A stretch of 64,000 nucleotides of DNA from Prorocentrum cordatum (GCA_963575745.1 CAUYUJ010014356.1:10001-74000); one strand, 5' to 3'. Shown: positions 10,474-21,394, counted from the first letter of the stretch. Program-made: numbers and translations. The notes: generated from the letters alone by a model not told the origin.

Positions 10474-10592
10474 TCCGCGCGGATTTCTCGGATCCGCGCT
10501 GGACCCCCCTGGCGGCGCCTCAGGCGCCGCCACTGGCGCGCTCCGCGCGCCAAGCAAGGGGGTCTGGCGCGGATCAAAGAAATCCGCGCGGA
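10474..10592. mobile_element. TCCGCGCGGA MITE, copy 1
   Basis: A 119 bp element. The ends TCCGCGCGGATTTCT and its inverse pair for about 34 bp, through GATCCGCGC and a C-run. The centre is also palindromic (GGCGGCGCC, GCGCGCTCCGCGCGC). Related to 11621-11736. Confidence 0.7.
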
Positions 10593-10661
10593 AGTAAGAG
10601 TTTTATGCTTATGCCATTTTTTGTTCCCCCAGTGAGGGAGTGGAGGCCTCCCAACTGGGAT

Positions 10662-10855
10662 CCGAGTGGATGGTATTGGAGGATCCCGCCGCATTGTCAT
10701 GCATCGCTGCATCGCCGACGCATCGCCGATGCATCGGCGACGTCTGCGATGCATCGGCGCGGTCGGCATGGAGACGATCAGGCTATACATCGAGCCGCGT
10801 CGCCGATGCACCGGCGATGCGGCGCGTGATCCTCTGACCCCATCCACCCGGACCC
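10662..10855 (+). repeat. Dispersed GATGCGGCGCG element, copy 2
   Basis: Homologous to 2383-2530. Here the ends GGAGGATCCCGCCGCAT and (inverse of the right end) AGAGGATCACGCGCCGCAT pair, so it may be a small inverted-repeat element. The interior is dense in CATCGCCGATG palindromes. Confidence 0.6.
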
Positions 10856-11600
10856 CACTTGGGAGGCCTGGAGGGAGGGGGCCCCAAGGATGATCAGGAA
10901 GGGATCCCAAGTCGAACCTGCACCGTTCGAAGCCCCTCGTCCTCAGGCTTGGAAATCCGACGTCAACATCTACAGCGGCCGCTGTTGGGCAAGCAACCCT
11001 CTGACATCCACGGACCAGGTCCGCGGCGACGCCAGCCGCGAACTCCGTCCCAAATGGACAAGAGCTGTTGCCGGTCTGCGCGCCCTCTCCTTCCACGCCC
11101 GTTCCGATCGCACCCATCAAGGCCCCACGTTTGAACCGCCGACTCTCGTCCTCCACCCGCCCGCCCCCGACGTCCGTGCTGCAGCTGCTGCTGCTGACGC
11201 CGCGAGGGACAGCAAGGGCGGCACGAGCGTGTGCTGTCGGAGGCCCGCTCGGGTCTCTCTGGGACGGCCGCCCGCCTCCGCCCCCCCGCGATGCGCGGGC
11301 GGCCTTCGCGACCTCGCGAGGCCACCTTGGAGAAGGGCAGCTTTCTGGCCTAGACTACGACGGGCGAGTCACAATTATCTTCGCACCACCACAGGCGACC
11401 TAGACTTCTTTCAGGGGGACGTAAGACCTGGGTACAGGGGACTCGGAAATCCCCGACGAGGTCGTCAAAAAAATGACGAGGCCGAGCCTGCATTTTGACG
11501 AGGCCTTCCGCTGCAGACATCCCACGAAACTCCTCCTCGTCAAAATCCGAGGCGCGGTTGTCAAAAAACGATGGCGAACCCGAGTCCTGGCAAACCCGGG
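10856..11600. other. No supported gene; partial MITE core and inverted GTCAAAA motifs
   Basis: 10975-10995 repeats the ACAGCGGCCGCTGTTGGGC core of the 213 bp MITE without its ends. 11455-11570 contains GTCAAAA and TTTTGACGAGG/CCTCGTCAAAA inverted motifs of unknown role. Open frames here have no recognisable domain. Confidence 0.4.
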
Positions 11601-11602
11601 TC

Positions 11603-12865
11603 TTACGCTCCCCCGATGATTCTTGGGTCGCCGCTGACCCCCTCTTCTGGTGCGCGGAGCGCGCCAGGGGTGGCGCTGGAAGCGCCGCCAGGGGGGCCCA
11701 GCGCCGACCCGAGAACTCCGCGCGGACCTCTGAGAGTTTGCTCGTGCTGCCTTTGATGCCTCGGGATGTGCCTCAGGATCCTCGCCTGGCGGCGCCTGCT
11801 GACGTGCCTCATCAGTCCGAGGACCACGAACGCCATGGCGATGCAATAGGCCGTGATGGCCATGAGCGTCGTGTGCGCGTACTTCGTGAGGATTGCGAAG
11901 ATACCGAAAATAACCAACAAAATGATCCACGTGACCGTGGTCCCGTGCACAGCATCAACGATGCCCTGCTCCACACACAGTGACAAATAAGCGCTGAAAT
12001 CTAGACGTTCTTCCAGCATGGGCAAAAAATCGTGGTCCTGCCGGTCATGGGGATCAAACCGGACATGCTCCAGGATATCTTCGTACAGCTCAGGCCGCGT
12101 CGTCTCCCAGCGCGAGGCCTTCGACAAGAAATGGCTGCGCCAGCGCACAAAGACCTGCGTGCCTTTGTCCGCGTTCAGCATGTCTTGCGCAGGCTGCAGC
12201 CTCGCCTGGCCGGGGCCCCCGCCCGCAAAGTGGCGCAGCTAAATGGACTCCAGCTGCTCGATGTACTGGATGCTCCCCTCAATGATCATGCGCAGCAGCA
12301 CAAAATAGAGGATCATGCCCAAAAAGAGCTGCATGTGGACCACCTCTGCCAAATGCAGCCAGGCTTCTGGCTTATCTGGGTAGCGGTCCTCTCCCGAAAC
12401 GATATGGTCTGCCATCCACTCGAAGCCGCCCGCGTTGTTGAAAACAAAAATGCAGAATGCAAGAAAACCTAGTGTCATGAACTCTGCTCCCATCCTGTGT
12501 ACGAGCTGCTCCAATAAACGCACATGGTGCCTTTGATGCATATCAGGGATACTCTTCGTCCGAGATCTTCGGAGAATAGGACTTGCGTCCAGCTGCTGAC
12601 CATAGCGATAAGAATGCTTGGCGCGCGAAGAAACACTGTGCCACACGTTTTCAAAACAGAGGGCGAAAAAAGCGAGGATCATTCGGAGAATCACCTCCAA
12701 GTAATCATGCTGATACTGGTGCTCGAACCAAGTTTGGTCAGCGGCACCAGCCATTAATTCAAATCGGATTTCACGCCTCCGATTCTGGCCGCGAGCAATC
12801 CTTCTCGTGACCAGTGAAGAAAACCTCTCCTCGAGCCAAATTGGTGTCAACACGTCATGCCACAT
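11603..12865 (-). pseudogene. MLO-like multi-pass membrane protein with one in-frame TAG
   Basis: Two stretches of 208 and 192 codons lie in the same frame, separated by a TAG (12239-12241) and 19 sense codons. Read through, the product is about 420 residues with five hydrophobic segments: one near VILRMILAFFALCF, a second at MTLGFLAFCIFVF, a third at FLGMILYFVLLRMI, then a ~100-residue hydrophilic loop, then a pair around TTVTWIILLVIFG. The order and phrases such as R.GAEFMTLGF and the loop RLDFSAYL recall plant and algal MLO proteins. That is a judgement from memory, not a search. The TAG replaces what looks like a Gln codon (ESI-stop-LRHF), so this is a disabled or read-through gene. The last ~43 residues come from an inverted-repeat element (11621-11736), so the true C-terminus is missing or in another exon. 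The first codon is ATG, with a TAA three codons upstream. Confidence 0.5.
11621..11736. mobile_element. TCCGCGCGGA MITE, copy 2 (inverted, diverged)
   Basis: The reverse complement matches 10474-10592: GTCCGCGCGGAGTTCTCGGG, the GCCCCCCTGGCGGCGC core and CTGGCGCGCTCCGCGC. Its two ends still pair weakly. It lies over the 3' end of the MLO-like reading frame. Confidence 0.6.
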
Positions 12866-12869
12866 AAAA

Positions 12870-13175
12870 CATTAGGAACGGCGCTATTCCAACCTGCTGG
12901 TCATACATTTCGTACAAATTTATCAACGTGGATTTCTAACCAATAAATGATTCAACTCGCGATGTGCAACTTAGGTTGGGCAAGCTATGTGGTGTAACTT
13001 ATGTGTAAGCTAGGTGATGCAACATGTGTGGTGTGATTTCGTGTAATGCGCGTGGTGCAGAAATGAATCCCTCGTACATTAGTCTGGCGAAGGGCCAAAT
13101 CATATGAAGCTCCGAGAATCGCGAGGCAAAGGAGAAGGAGGGCGTGAGGAGTCAGGGGTGCGCCGAAACGGGGCA
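12870..13175. other. AT-richer spacer upstream of the MLO-like gene
   Basis: Contains several related GTGTAA/TGTGGTGTGA phrases around 12990-13050 but no gene. It could include the promoter or 5' UTR of the minus-strand gene; no element can be defined. Confidence 0.35.
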
Positions 13176-13177
13176 CG

Positions 13178-13975
13178 TACGCCATGCGGACCCTGCCGCT
13201 GGGGCCTTCGATGGGGCTCCCTCTGGGGCCACGAAGCGTCTGAAGGGCATACCGAATCGGGTGCGGACACGCCATTCGGACCCTAACGCTGAGGCCTTCG
13301 GTGGGGCTCCTCATAAGCGTGTGAGTGGCTTGCCCAATCGGGTGTGGGTACGCCATGTGGACCCTGCCGCTGGGGCCTTCGATGGAGCTCCCTCTGGGGC
13401 CGCGAAGCGTCCGAAGGGCATGCCGAATCGGGTGCGGACGCGCCATTCGGACCCTGACGCTGAGGCCTTCGGTGGGGCTCCCCGTGAAGCGTGCGAGTGG
13501 CCTGCCCAATCGGGTGTGGGCACGCCGTGCGGATCCTGCCGCTGGGTCCCTCGACGGGGCTCCCTGCGGGGCCACGAAGCGTGTGAGGGGCGCGTCGAGT
13601 CGGGCTCGGGCACGCCGTGCGGACCGTGCCGCTGCCTTCGGCGAATCGGGTGCGGTTGCGCCAGGCGGACTGCGCCTTTGGGGCCTTGGCGTGAAGTTCC
13701 CTGTGGGGCCACGAAACGTGTGAGGAGCGTGCCGGATCGAGCGTGGTACGCCACGCGGACTGTGCCTCTGGGGCCTTCGATGGAGCTCCCTACGGGGCCA
13801 CGAAGCGTGTGAGTGATGTGCCGAATCGAGAGCTGGTAAGCCATGCGCACCCTAACACTTAGGCCTTCGGTGGAGCTCCCTGCGGGGCCACGAAACGTGT
13901 GAGGAGTGTGCCGAATCGGGTGCGGGTACGCTATGCATACTGTGCCAGTGGGTCGTTCGGTGGAGGAGGATGCGG
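13178..13975. repeat. 90/81 bp tandem satellite, about ten units
   Basis: Units begin TACGCCATGCGGACC and run through GGGGCCTTCGATGG, CTCCCTCTGGGGCCACGAAG and GCCGAATCGGGTGCGG. Starts at about 13178, 13268, 13349, 13439 and 13521 give alternating 90 and 81-82 bp units. Units 1 and 3 resemble each other, as do 2 and 4, giving a 171 bp higher-order dimer. Later units are ~90 bp and more diverged. Unit lengths near multiples of three keep long frames open on both strands, but no domain appears and I do not call it coding. A copy lies inside the transposon at 36 kb. Confidence 0.8.
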
Positions 13976-14149
13976 GTAACTGCCCCTTCAACACGGGAAC
14001 CCAACTCCACAAGATGGTTGGGAACCACGATGTGTCCGCGTCCCGAGATTCCAAGACGTTCTAGGCAGGCAGCCAACGACAGAAAAATGACCCAAGAAGC
14101 CTCGACGACGGCCGAAGATATCCCCAAGGCGTCCCAACACGGCTTCAAT

Positions 14150-14600
14150 ACGGCCCATGATGTCTCCAAGAGGGCCCGAAACGGCTACAAGCGGACCTCC
14201 AACAAGGCCCGAGGAAGCCGGACTCACTGATGCCCCGTTGGTTTTCTCCACGATGGCCCCCAGACGGCCCAAGAGGCCCCGAGGAGGGTGCCAAGATGGC
14301 CCAAGAGGTCCCACGATGGCCCAATCGGTATCCGAGACGGCCCCAAGGCGGCGCCAAAATGGCCTCCCATGGGACCCACGGCGGCCCCAGAAACCCTTTC
14401 GACTGCCGAAGACGGCCCCACGACGCCCCAGATGCTAACCATACGGCCAAGAGGGCCCCAAGACGGCCTTCGAGAGCCCCAAGGCGGCGTAAGAAGGCCC
14501 CACGACGCCAAAAAAGGGCCCCAACGGACCCCAAACCATCCCCAAAGGAGACCGAAACAGTCCCAGGACGTCCCGATCGAGTTCCATGAGAGCTCCTCAA
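14150..14600. repeat. Degenerate CCAAGA(C/G)GGCCC tract, copy 1
   Basis: Short phrases such as CCCAAGAGGCCCC and CCAAGACGGCC recur every 10-30 bp without fixed phase. The same texture occurs at 20180-20260, 21130-21245 (inverted), 28310-28870 and 59968-60040. Long Pro/Arg/Gly frames result and are not genes. Confidence 0.6.
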
Positions 14601-14644
14601 ATAGTGAAGACGACAAGTATCACACGTGACAGCCTTCCGCTTTC

Positions 14645-14985
<341 letters not shown>

Positions 14986-14999
14986 ATCCAGGGCAGAGC

Positions 15000-15726
15000 A
15001 GGAGCTCCTCGAGTGAAGAGCGGCAAGTTCGACGTTACGCTTGTTGTCGGCTATCCATCACCCACGGGCGCGACTGGAAAGAAGATTGCTGTGTATGAGG
15101 CGTCGGCGAAAGCGACGCACCAACGGATCGACAACATCGTTGATGGTACTCGGACTCGCTCGCTACTGGCTGCTGGTATGGGCGTGAACAGTGGCTTCGG
15201 CGAGCGCAGTGATGGCGTTCCTGTGGCAGAGGAAGACGCTGGAGAGCACCATCGCGCGAAGCAGAATCTTTCTGGCGATCTGGCGGAGCAGGTGTGCCAT
15301 ACTCGAAATCTGTGCTCACCTAGTACATGGTATCGCGAGGGTGGGCCCACATTCTTCGGTACCAACGTGACTGGTTCTACAATCGACCAATGGTTCATTC
15401 CAGAGGCTGCGCTTGGGAACGTCCTGGACTGCAAGGTGAGCTACTATCACGGGCGAAAGCTACAACTCATTCCAGATCGTCGACCTAGACATCACATGCC
15501 GCTTCTGCTCGTGCTGAACTACATTATTCTGGAAATGCGAGATGGAGTTTCGGCCACGGCGGATACGAAGCTACTCAAGCGGGATCTCCAGAAGTTATCG
15601 GAGGCTCTGCAGGCAGGAAAGAGGCGTGATCTTGTTTACTGCAGTTGGAGGAACGGTTCAAGCAACATGCGAACGAGTTCACATCCCTGCGAGAGGATGG
15701 ACGAGTTGACGAACATTGGAGTCTAG
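15000..15726 (+). pseudogene. LINE-A EEP endonuclease fragment
   Basis: About 240 codons continuous with the upstream microsatellite frame. The C-terminal part is typical of the second half of a retrotransposon EEP domain: TWYREGGPTFFGTN, then STIDQWFIPEAAL (equivalent to the IDY/IDW motif), then RRPRHHMPLLL (in place of the SDHxPL motif). The expected GDFN-type motif is absent; GMGVNSGFGERSDGV may be its eroded remnant. The frame ends at TAG (15724-15726). The N-terminus has no ATG of its own. Inference: formerly the target-nicking nuclease of LINE-A. Confidence 0.65.
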
Positions 15727-16446
15727 TGATGCAGCTTATTCAGGAAGTCGGTCAGATGCAGTTCAAAAACGCCCACCCGAGAGACGCACCACTGCAGAGG
15801 CACGGTTGCACGTTTAGAGGCGACGGCTTGTGAGGTTTCGTGCTGAATAGAGAGAGCGAGAACGAGAACGAATAGCTGAACTGGGCTCACGGGCTTCCGA
15901 CTCAATTGGTGACGACGAGCAGCTGGATCCCATCAAGAGGCTCACCAAGCAGCTTCGACAATGGGGTCGACGACGACGAGCTGAACGTCGTCTTTCGCTG
16001 GAGACGGACTTAGAGGAGGCTGAGAAGTTGGGGCACGCGTTCGAGATGCATCGGATCGCCCATCTTCTGGCTGAGCGAGCTCAGGGGACACGACGGCGTC
16101 AAGATCTCACGACACCTGAGTCACGACCGTCGGCGAAGACAGTCGAGACACATGGCGAAGCCGAGCGCGGAGGGAGGTATGTCTGCATACAGAGTTGATC
16201 GAGACGAACTCCTTCGCCGACGTGGTGCCACTGCTGCTGCTCTCTGCGAGAGGAGCGACTACCTTGACGGGCTAGCTGAACGCGACCTAAGTCGTGCTAT
16301 ATGGGCCATGAGAAAAAGCGGGATGCGCACAGGATCGGTGCAGTGGAGCGCCCCAGTCGAACTCTTTACTCTGTTGCCTCGAACCTGGGCATTGCACTAC
16401 GGCGAGGGGACCACCGAGAGGACTGGGGCAGCCGACGATCGAGGAG

Positions 16447-17157
16447 GTGACACAATCTTGTCGCAGCTGCAGGCTGGAGGTGCAGGAAGTACAGCTTCAC
16501 GCTCGACGTGTCGATCGAGCCCCTGCGGCTGCGCACTGGTTCTTCGGCTTCGCACTTGACAAACACAATGGTCTTCGAGGTCTGGAAGACAGGAGGCTCT
16601 TCCACTTGGAAGTTGTTTTCTTTTTTTGTTCTGGAGGACTTCTTAAGACGCCGAGCTGCCACGAGTACGAGATGAACTTCGACCCGACGTGTCACGACAA
16701 CCTTGCGCACAGGAGGCGCGAGGACGCGATGCTGGTCACCAGGTGTGTAGGCTATGCTTTGAGACAACAAGGTCTCCGCAGCGCTTCGGAGTTGCTGGAC
16801 GTGTCGACTGCGTTCGCCCGCGCGCCCATGGAATGGCTCGACGAGGCTGTGGAGGAGTTGGCAGCATCGGAGGCACGCGCGATCATCGCAGAGAGCCGGG
16901 CCATCCTCATTACGGAGCTCGAGAAGTGGGGCTTCAGGCAGAACATGAAGAAGCGCGAGATCGTCACCGAGCTCAGGCCTACGGAGAATTTGAAGTTCAA
17001 GGCACAGCTGGAGCCTGGGGCTGGTCACATCTTACCTCACGCACGGCACCTCGGATGGCGTTGCGTGTGGAATGACAGCGCGAACGTTGAGGTCGGCTAC
17101 CGCATCGACGCCCTCAAGAAAGGCTGGCTGGACATGGGCAGGTTCTGGTCTGCCTAA
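16447..17157 (+). pseudogene. LINE-A reverse transcriptase C-terminal fragment
   Basis: The recognisable part is the last ~120 residues: EKWGFRQNMKKREIV, HILPHARHLGWRC, then IDALKKGWLDMGRFW, which match the thumb/connection region after RT motif C in this LINE family. A short STAFARAPMEW stretch lies before it, but catalytic motifs A and C cannot be found. The region 15730-16446 probably held the rest of the RT and is too broken to assign. Confidence 0.55.
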
Positions 17158-17186
17158 GTCCTCACAAGCTCCGACGACAGCTCTTC

Positions 17187-18612
17187 TTGGGCAGAGTGGT
17201 GGGGGCGGCTCGTTCTGGCAGGTGCAGCTGCTGTCTTTCGGGGTCGGAGCTTCGTCGCCTGGACGTGCAGATCTGCGAAAAGCTGAAGGCCATGGAAGGC
17301 GGAGCGCAGGTGGCACACGACGCACATGGTTCAGGAGGGGAAAACCACACAGTTAATCGGCGATTCCCAGAAAATATGGGAAAATATGGGAAGTGGGGGG
17401 GAAGACAAAAACCCAGAATATATATGAACATATGGGGAATATTTTTATTTGTGTATTTATTTGTGTGTCCCAGTTCCCCTTCAATGGTAAGGTTCTCTCG
17501 AACAAGGAACCCATGAGACGACGGGGCGCTGTTCCTGTACGGGCGGCCCTGGCGACGCAGAGGGTACGTTGGCTGCCGGACATGGTACGACATCCTCCTG
17601 CCCATCAACAGGTTATCGCTGCACTGCGGGGGCACCTGGAGGACGCGCCGTCGCCGATCGACGACGAAGGGAGGCTGACGGTGTGCACCAACCCGTTCGC
17701 CAGGCAGTGCACGCGCGACCTCATGCGGATGGAGGGCACCAGCGGCACTGAGGAGTTCTTCGAGGAATGGCAACTGGCTGGTCGCGCGTGGCAGGAGCTG
17801 TGGAGCCGCGAAGAGGTCCCACAGGCTTTCTTGAAGCTCGACGCGAAGCTGCTGGAGGTGTCCCTCATGAGGGAAGAGCGGCTTTGGGCTACGCTGGCAC
17901 CCGGGGCACGCGAGACGGAGGAGCCCGAGGGGGAGTTTGTCTGCGACTTGCTGGACTTACAGGGCGCCGTTTGCGGTCTGTGCTTCGACTCGTTGAAGAA
18001 GCTCGTGGCGCACATGACGAAGGCCCGCGGCGGGTCTCACGGCGTCCTGTGCCCGCTCAGGTGCTGCGTGCTTGCTAACCAATGCGTGAACTGGGGCAGC
18101 CTGTTCGCCTCGAGAGGCTGTGCAAAACAACATGTCCGAGCCTCCTGGAGCCTCGGGCTGTGTCGGCCTCGCGGGGGCCATCAAGCGCGGGAATTGCAAG
18201 CTCCTTCGGCAACTGTCTGTAGCATATGTGGGCTCGAGTTCGATTGCTTACCCGCCTGCTACACACACACGCTCGGGAAGAACGTGTACCTTGCCCCGCT
18301 CCGCGCATCGTGGAGCGACGCCCCCTTCGCCATGCCTGCTGTACTGGCCTCCGCCGATGGGGCCAAGGACACGGAGGGCGACGCCGACGGGGGCCGCCTC
18401 GTCAGGCAGCGCCAAGAAGGAGGCAAAGACAGTAAGCTCAAGGGCGTCAACGACCAGGGGCTTCGCCTGGTCCTGCTCGTGATGGTCAAGCAGCTCCTGA
18501 AGGTCGCGCAAGGGATGCGCGAGCTCGGCGGATGCCTATTCGACACTTTGCTCTGCCAGTCCGACGGGGTCGAGGCGCTGAAGATGACGGAGCAGATACA
18601 CAAACTACTCGG
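17187..18612 (+). pseudogene. LINE-A C-terminal Cys/His-rich region, interrupted by a dispersed element
   Basis: From 17187 the frame reads RRLDVQICEKLKAM..GGENHT. It is broken by the element at 17345-17490 and resumes as VLSNKEP..RVRWLPDMVRHPPAHQQV, then FVCDLLDLQGAVCGLC. Two zinc-binding-like clusters follow: CGLCFDSLKKLVAHM and CSICGLEFDCLPACYTH. The phrase FASRGCAKQHVRASW is a hallmark I recall from the 3' end of this LINE class. Removing the insertion as a GT-AG intron joins both sides in one frame. The frame is lost again near 18612. Confidence 0.65.
17345..17490 (-). mobile_element. ATATTTTC dispersed element, copy 1 (introner-like)
   Basis: The reverse complement contains GGGACACACAAATAAATAC, ATTCCCCATAT, CTGGGTTTTTGTC, a run of C and ACTTCCCATATTTTCCC, matching copies at 27.05, 27.65 and 62.95 kb. 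On the plus (LINE) strand it starts GTTAATCG at 17352 and has AG at 17472-17473 (TGTGTGTCCCAG) or 17490-17491 (GGTAAG). Either GT-AG removal (122 or 140 nt) joins the two LINE frames without a shift. This is what an introner (a transposon that creates introns) would look like. Confidence 0.65.
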
Positions 18613-18985
18613 AGGCTGTGAAGAAGGACGGGACAGGCCACGCTCACGGAGCCCCCAACATCTGGGCGTTCGCGGGGCTGATAGCGGGATTGAAGGAAGG
18701 AGGCGATGCCGTGGGCGGCCTGAACGCCAAGATGATTCAGGAGATCTGGGACTGGCTCGACGCTCACTCGGTCGATGACAAGATGGAGATGATTCGCATG
18801 TGCCGTCTGGATAAAATGTACGACAAAGAAAAAAGAGGATCACCTTCGTGCTGCGCGACGAGCGGTGGCGCCAAACGGTGATCCAGAGCTGCGTTCAAAT
18901 GGGGATGAACCGCAAGCAGGGGAAATCTCCCGCGTCCTTCATGGGGCGCGAGCTGCAGGAGTACGTCACGCAGCTGGTGCAGTGA
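18440..18985 (+). pseudogene. LINE-A gag-like helical ORF, frameshifted twice
   Basis: Three successive frames read as one protein: MVKQLLKVAQGMRELGG.LFD, then (frame change near 18615) GPNIWAFAGLI-type text with DKMEMIRMCRLDKMYD, then (frame change near 18836) ITFVLRDERWRQTVIQS ending RELQEYVTQLVQ at a TGA. It resembles the predicted protein that commonly follows this LINE's zinc-finger region. No catalytic motif is seen. Probable role, by position only: nucleic-acid binding. Confidence 0.5.
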
Positions 18986-19689
18986 GACTTCGACGGGCGC
19001 GAGAACCAACAGAAGCTGATGTACCTGCTTGTGTACGCGAGCCTGCTGAATCGATGCTTGAGCCTGCTGGAACAAGCACCCTTGCTGCAACTCTGCCTTT
19101 CGGCAGCCCCGCCGCTTCGCAAAGTGTTTTGCCTGAGAATGTATCTCCCCCTCTCTCTCCCGCTTCGACCTCGGTGCCTCCTGGGACCCTTCCTCACCCG
19201 ATTCGAGCCGCGTCCTGCAGTGGCGCCGTGGTCCTCGCCTCGTCTTCCGCCTCCCCAACTCCGATGGGTACCCAAGGGACTTCGGCGTTCCCCGCCAAAG
19301 CCGCGGACACCCCTGTGGGACCGTCGACTCCTGAGGCACTTTTGATTTCTCTTGGGACCGAGCGGGGCTCTCCTCGCTGGAACACTCTGATTAATAGCGA
19401 TAGGTTGCGCTCGAGGTTGAAACGCAGGAGGCACTAATTCGTTCCTCCAGTCGGCCAGAACTCTCGAGTCGGTCGGCGGGGCAAGCCGCTAGTCACTGCC
19501 TGCCGGCCTCTGGTTCGGCCCCCCTCGCCCTGCGTTTCGCTGGTCGTCTCGGCCGAAGTCACCGCACGCCGCCTCTCAGTTGAGTCTGTGTATTTCAGAG
19601 TGTTGTTGAATTCCGAGCCCTCGACAGAAGCCTTGCTGAACCTCCTTTGGCAACACAAAAACAACACAACATAGGGGCCAGCGGCGCTG

Positions 19690-19697
19690 AATGGAAA

Positions 19698-19748
<51 letters not shown>

Positions 19749-20130
19749 GTCATCGCCATCATCATCATTACCACCACCACCACCAACACCAGCATCATCA
19801 TCATCATCCTCCTCATCATCATTACCATCACCATGAGCATCAGCATCACAATCACAATCCTCCTCCTCAGCATTATCCTCATCATCACCAGCATCCTCAT
19901 CCTCATCCTCATCCTCCGCATCAGTATCATAAGCAGCATTATCACCATCATCGTCATCGACTTCATCGTCATTATCATCACCATCATCGTCATCATCACC
20001 ATATCGTCACCATTCGCATGATGATGCGGATGCTGATGATGATGGTTGTGATGCTGCTGTTGATGATCGTGGTGGTCATGATGATGTTGATGATGATGTT
20101 GATGATGATGATGATGTGCTGATGATGATG
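19690..20130. repeat. CAT/CAC microsatellite switching to ATG/GTG
   Basis: CAT and CAC triplets (19690-20000) are followed by their inverse, GATGATG/GTGGTG (20015-20155), so the array can fold back on itself. Spurious poly-His and poly-Met frames result. Confidence 0.85.
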
Positions 20131-20519
20131 AGGATGGTGGTGATGATGATGCTGCTGAGAATGCAGCGTGCTCACGACAGGCCTCAGGTACCCAAGATGT
20201 CCACAGAGGCCCCCAAGAATCCCCCGAGAGGACACCAAGAGATCCAAAGGACCATCCAACGAAACATTACAAAACAACTCAACGATCACGCGATGATACG
20301 GCCACGCCACGCTCCAACATCGGAGGGTGCTATGAGCTCCATACAGGAATATGTTTCGTAAGATTCTTTGTGGCTTGAACTGGTGCCACTACGTTATTGA
20401 CCCACGAAGCCAGGCACGGCGGATGGATCTATTCGATCAACCACATCTGGGGGAGCTGTGTTCCTGACCCCCATCCAGGAAATCAATCGAACCGACGATC
20501 CCTCTCCAGAGGGGCAGGG

Positions 20520-20735
20520 TCAAATCTAACAGGGGAATCGGACCGAATCGAAAGGTGCGTCGGACCGGGTTGCATCGGCACAGAGTCGGTATCGAATCGG
20601 ATCGGCTGAGCCAGGATGCACCACAACGTCATATAGATACCGGGCAACATCGGATCGACTGGATATCGGAATCGAGTCGGATCGGGCCGAATTCAATGTA
20701 GAATCGGACCGATCGGATTGAAGTGGACCTTGGAG
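20520..20735. repeat. TCGGATCG-rich tract
   Basis: Words such as ATCGGACCGAATCG, TCGGATCGG and GGATATCGGAATCG recur about a dozen times without fixed period. No gene. Confidence 0.5.
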
Positions 20736-20834
20736 ATATCTCGAAGCCGATGGGGTAATTACCCTAGGGGGCATGACGACCAAAACTCCCCCAATGGTGG
20801 CTGGTCTGTAGAGATGCCTCCCGCGACGATGGCA

Positions 20835-20979
20835 CCGGCGACGACGACGACAGAAACCGACGACGTCCACGGCGACGAGGATGACCAGGGCGACGACGAC
20901 GACCACCGCGGCGACGGCCGCGGCGCCGACGCCGACGCCTCCGCCGCCACCACCGACGCCGACGCCAACGCCGCCGACT

Positions 20980-21013
<34 letters not shown>

Positions 21014-21085
21014 AGTCGACAACGACGACGACGACGCCGACGCCGACGCCGACGACGACGACGACGTTGGCGGCGGCGGTGGCAG
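20835..21085. repeat. GACGCC/GACGAC hexamer-trimer array
   Basis: Runs of GACGCCGACGCC and GACGACGAC on the plus strand give spurious Asp/Ala-rich and Val/Gly-rich frames. Confidence 0.8.
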
Positions 21086-21394
21086 CGATGACGTGGGGCA
21101 GAGTCCTCAAGGATGCTTCGTGGGGCATCTTCGGAACGCGCTCGGTGTCCTCCGAGTGGCAGTTTGGTGGCCTTTTTTGGCAGCTTCAGGGCCTCCTGGG
21201 AGCTTCTTGGAGGCCTCTTGGGGGCCTCTCGTGGTCTCGTGGCCTCGTGGCGGTTTCCACGGCGACGGAGCGGCCCGCCGCCGCCGCAGGGCGATCCTCC
21301 ATCTGGGACTCGGGGCACGCGCACTGGGCGCGGAAGTACTGGTATTTGCAGCGGGTGTCCTTGGCGGCTGCGGCCCCCCGGCCCCCTCCCTCCC

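Larger units (their letters stand above)
14990..18985 (+). mobile_element. LINE-A, decayed non-LTR retrotransposon
   Basis: In order it carries an endonuclease/exonuclease/phosphatase (EEP)-like fragment, reverse-transcriptase C-terminal fragments, a cysteine/histidine-rich C-terminal domain and a gag-like helical ORF, all on the plus strand. This is the order I associate with a LINE family abundant in dinoflagellate genomes. Many frameshifts and stops make it inactive. An unrelated ~140 bp dispersed element interrupts it at 17.35 kb. The left edge coincides with a microsatellite and the right edge is not defined. Confidence 0.7.

Noticed and set aside
12985-14054. Minus-strand ORFs of 196 and 247 codons with ~30-residue repeats
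   Set aside because: They are the 90 bp satellite read in a frame kept open by unit length; no start context, domain or conservation across the 81 bp units.
17393-17510. LINE-A protein starting MGGKTKTQNIYEHMGNIFI
   Set aside because: This N-terminus is translated from the inserted dispersed element; LINE coding resumes only at about 17474-17492.
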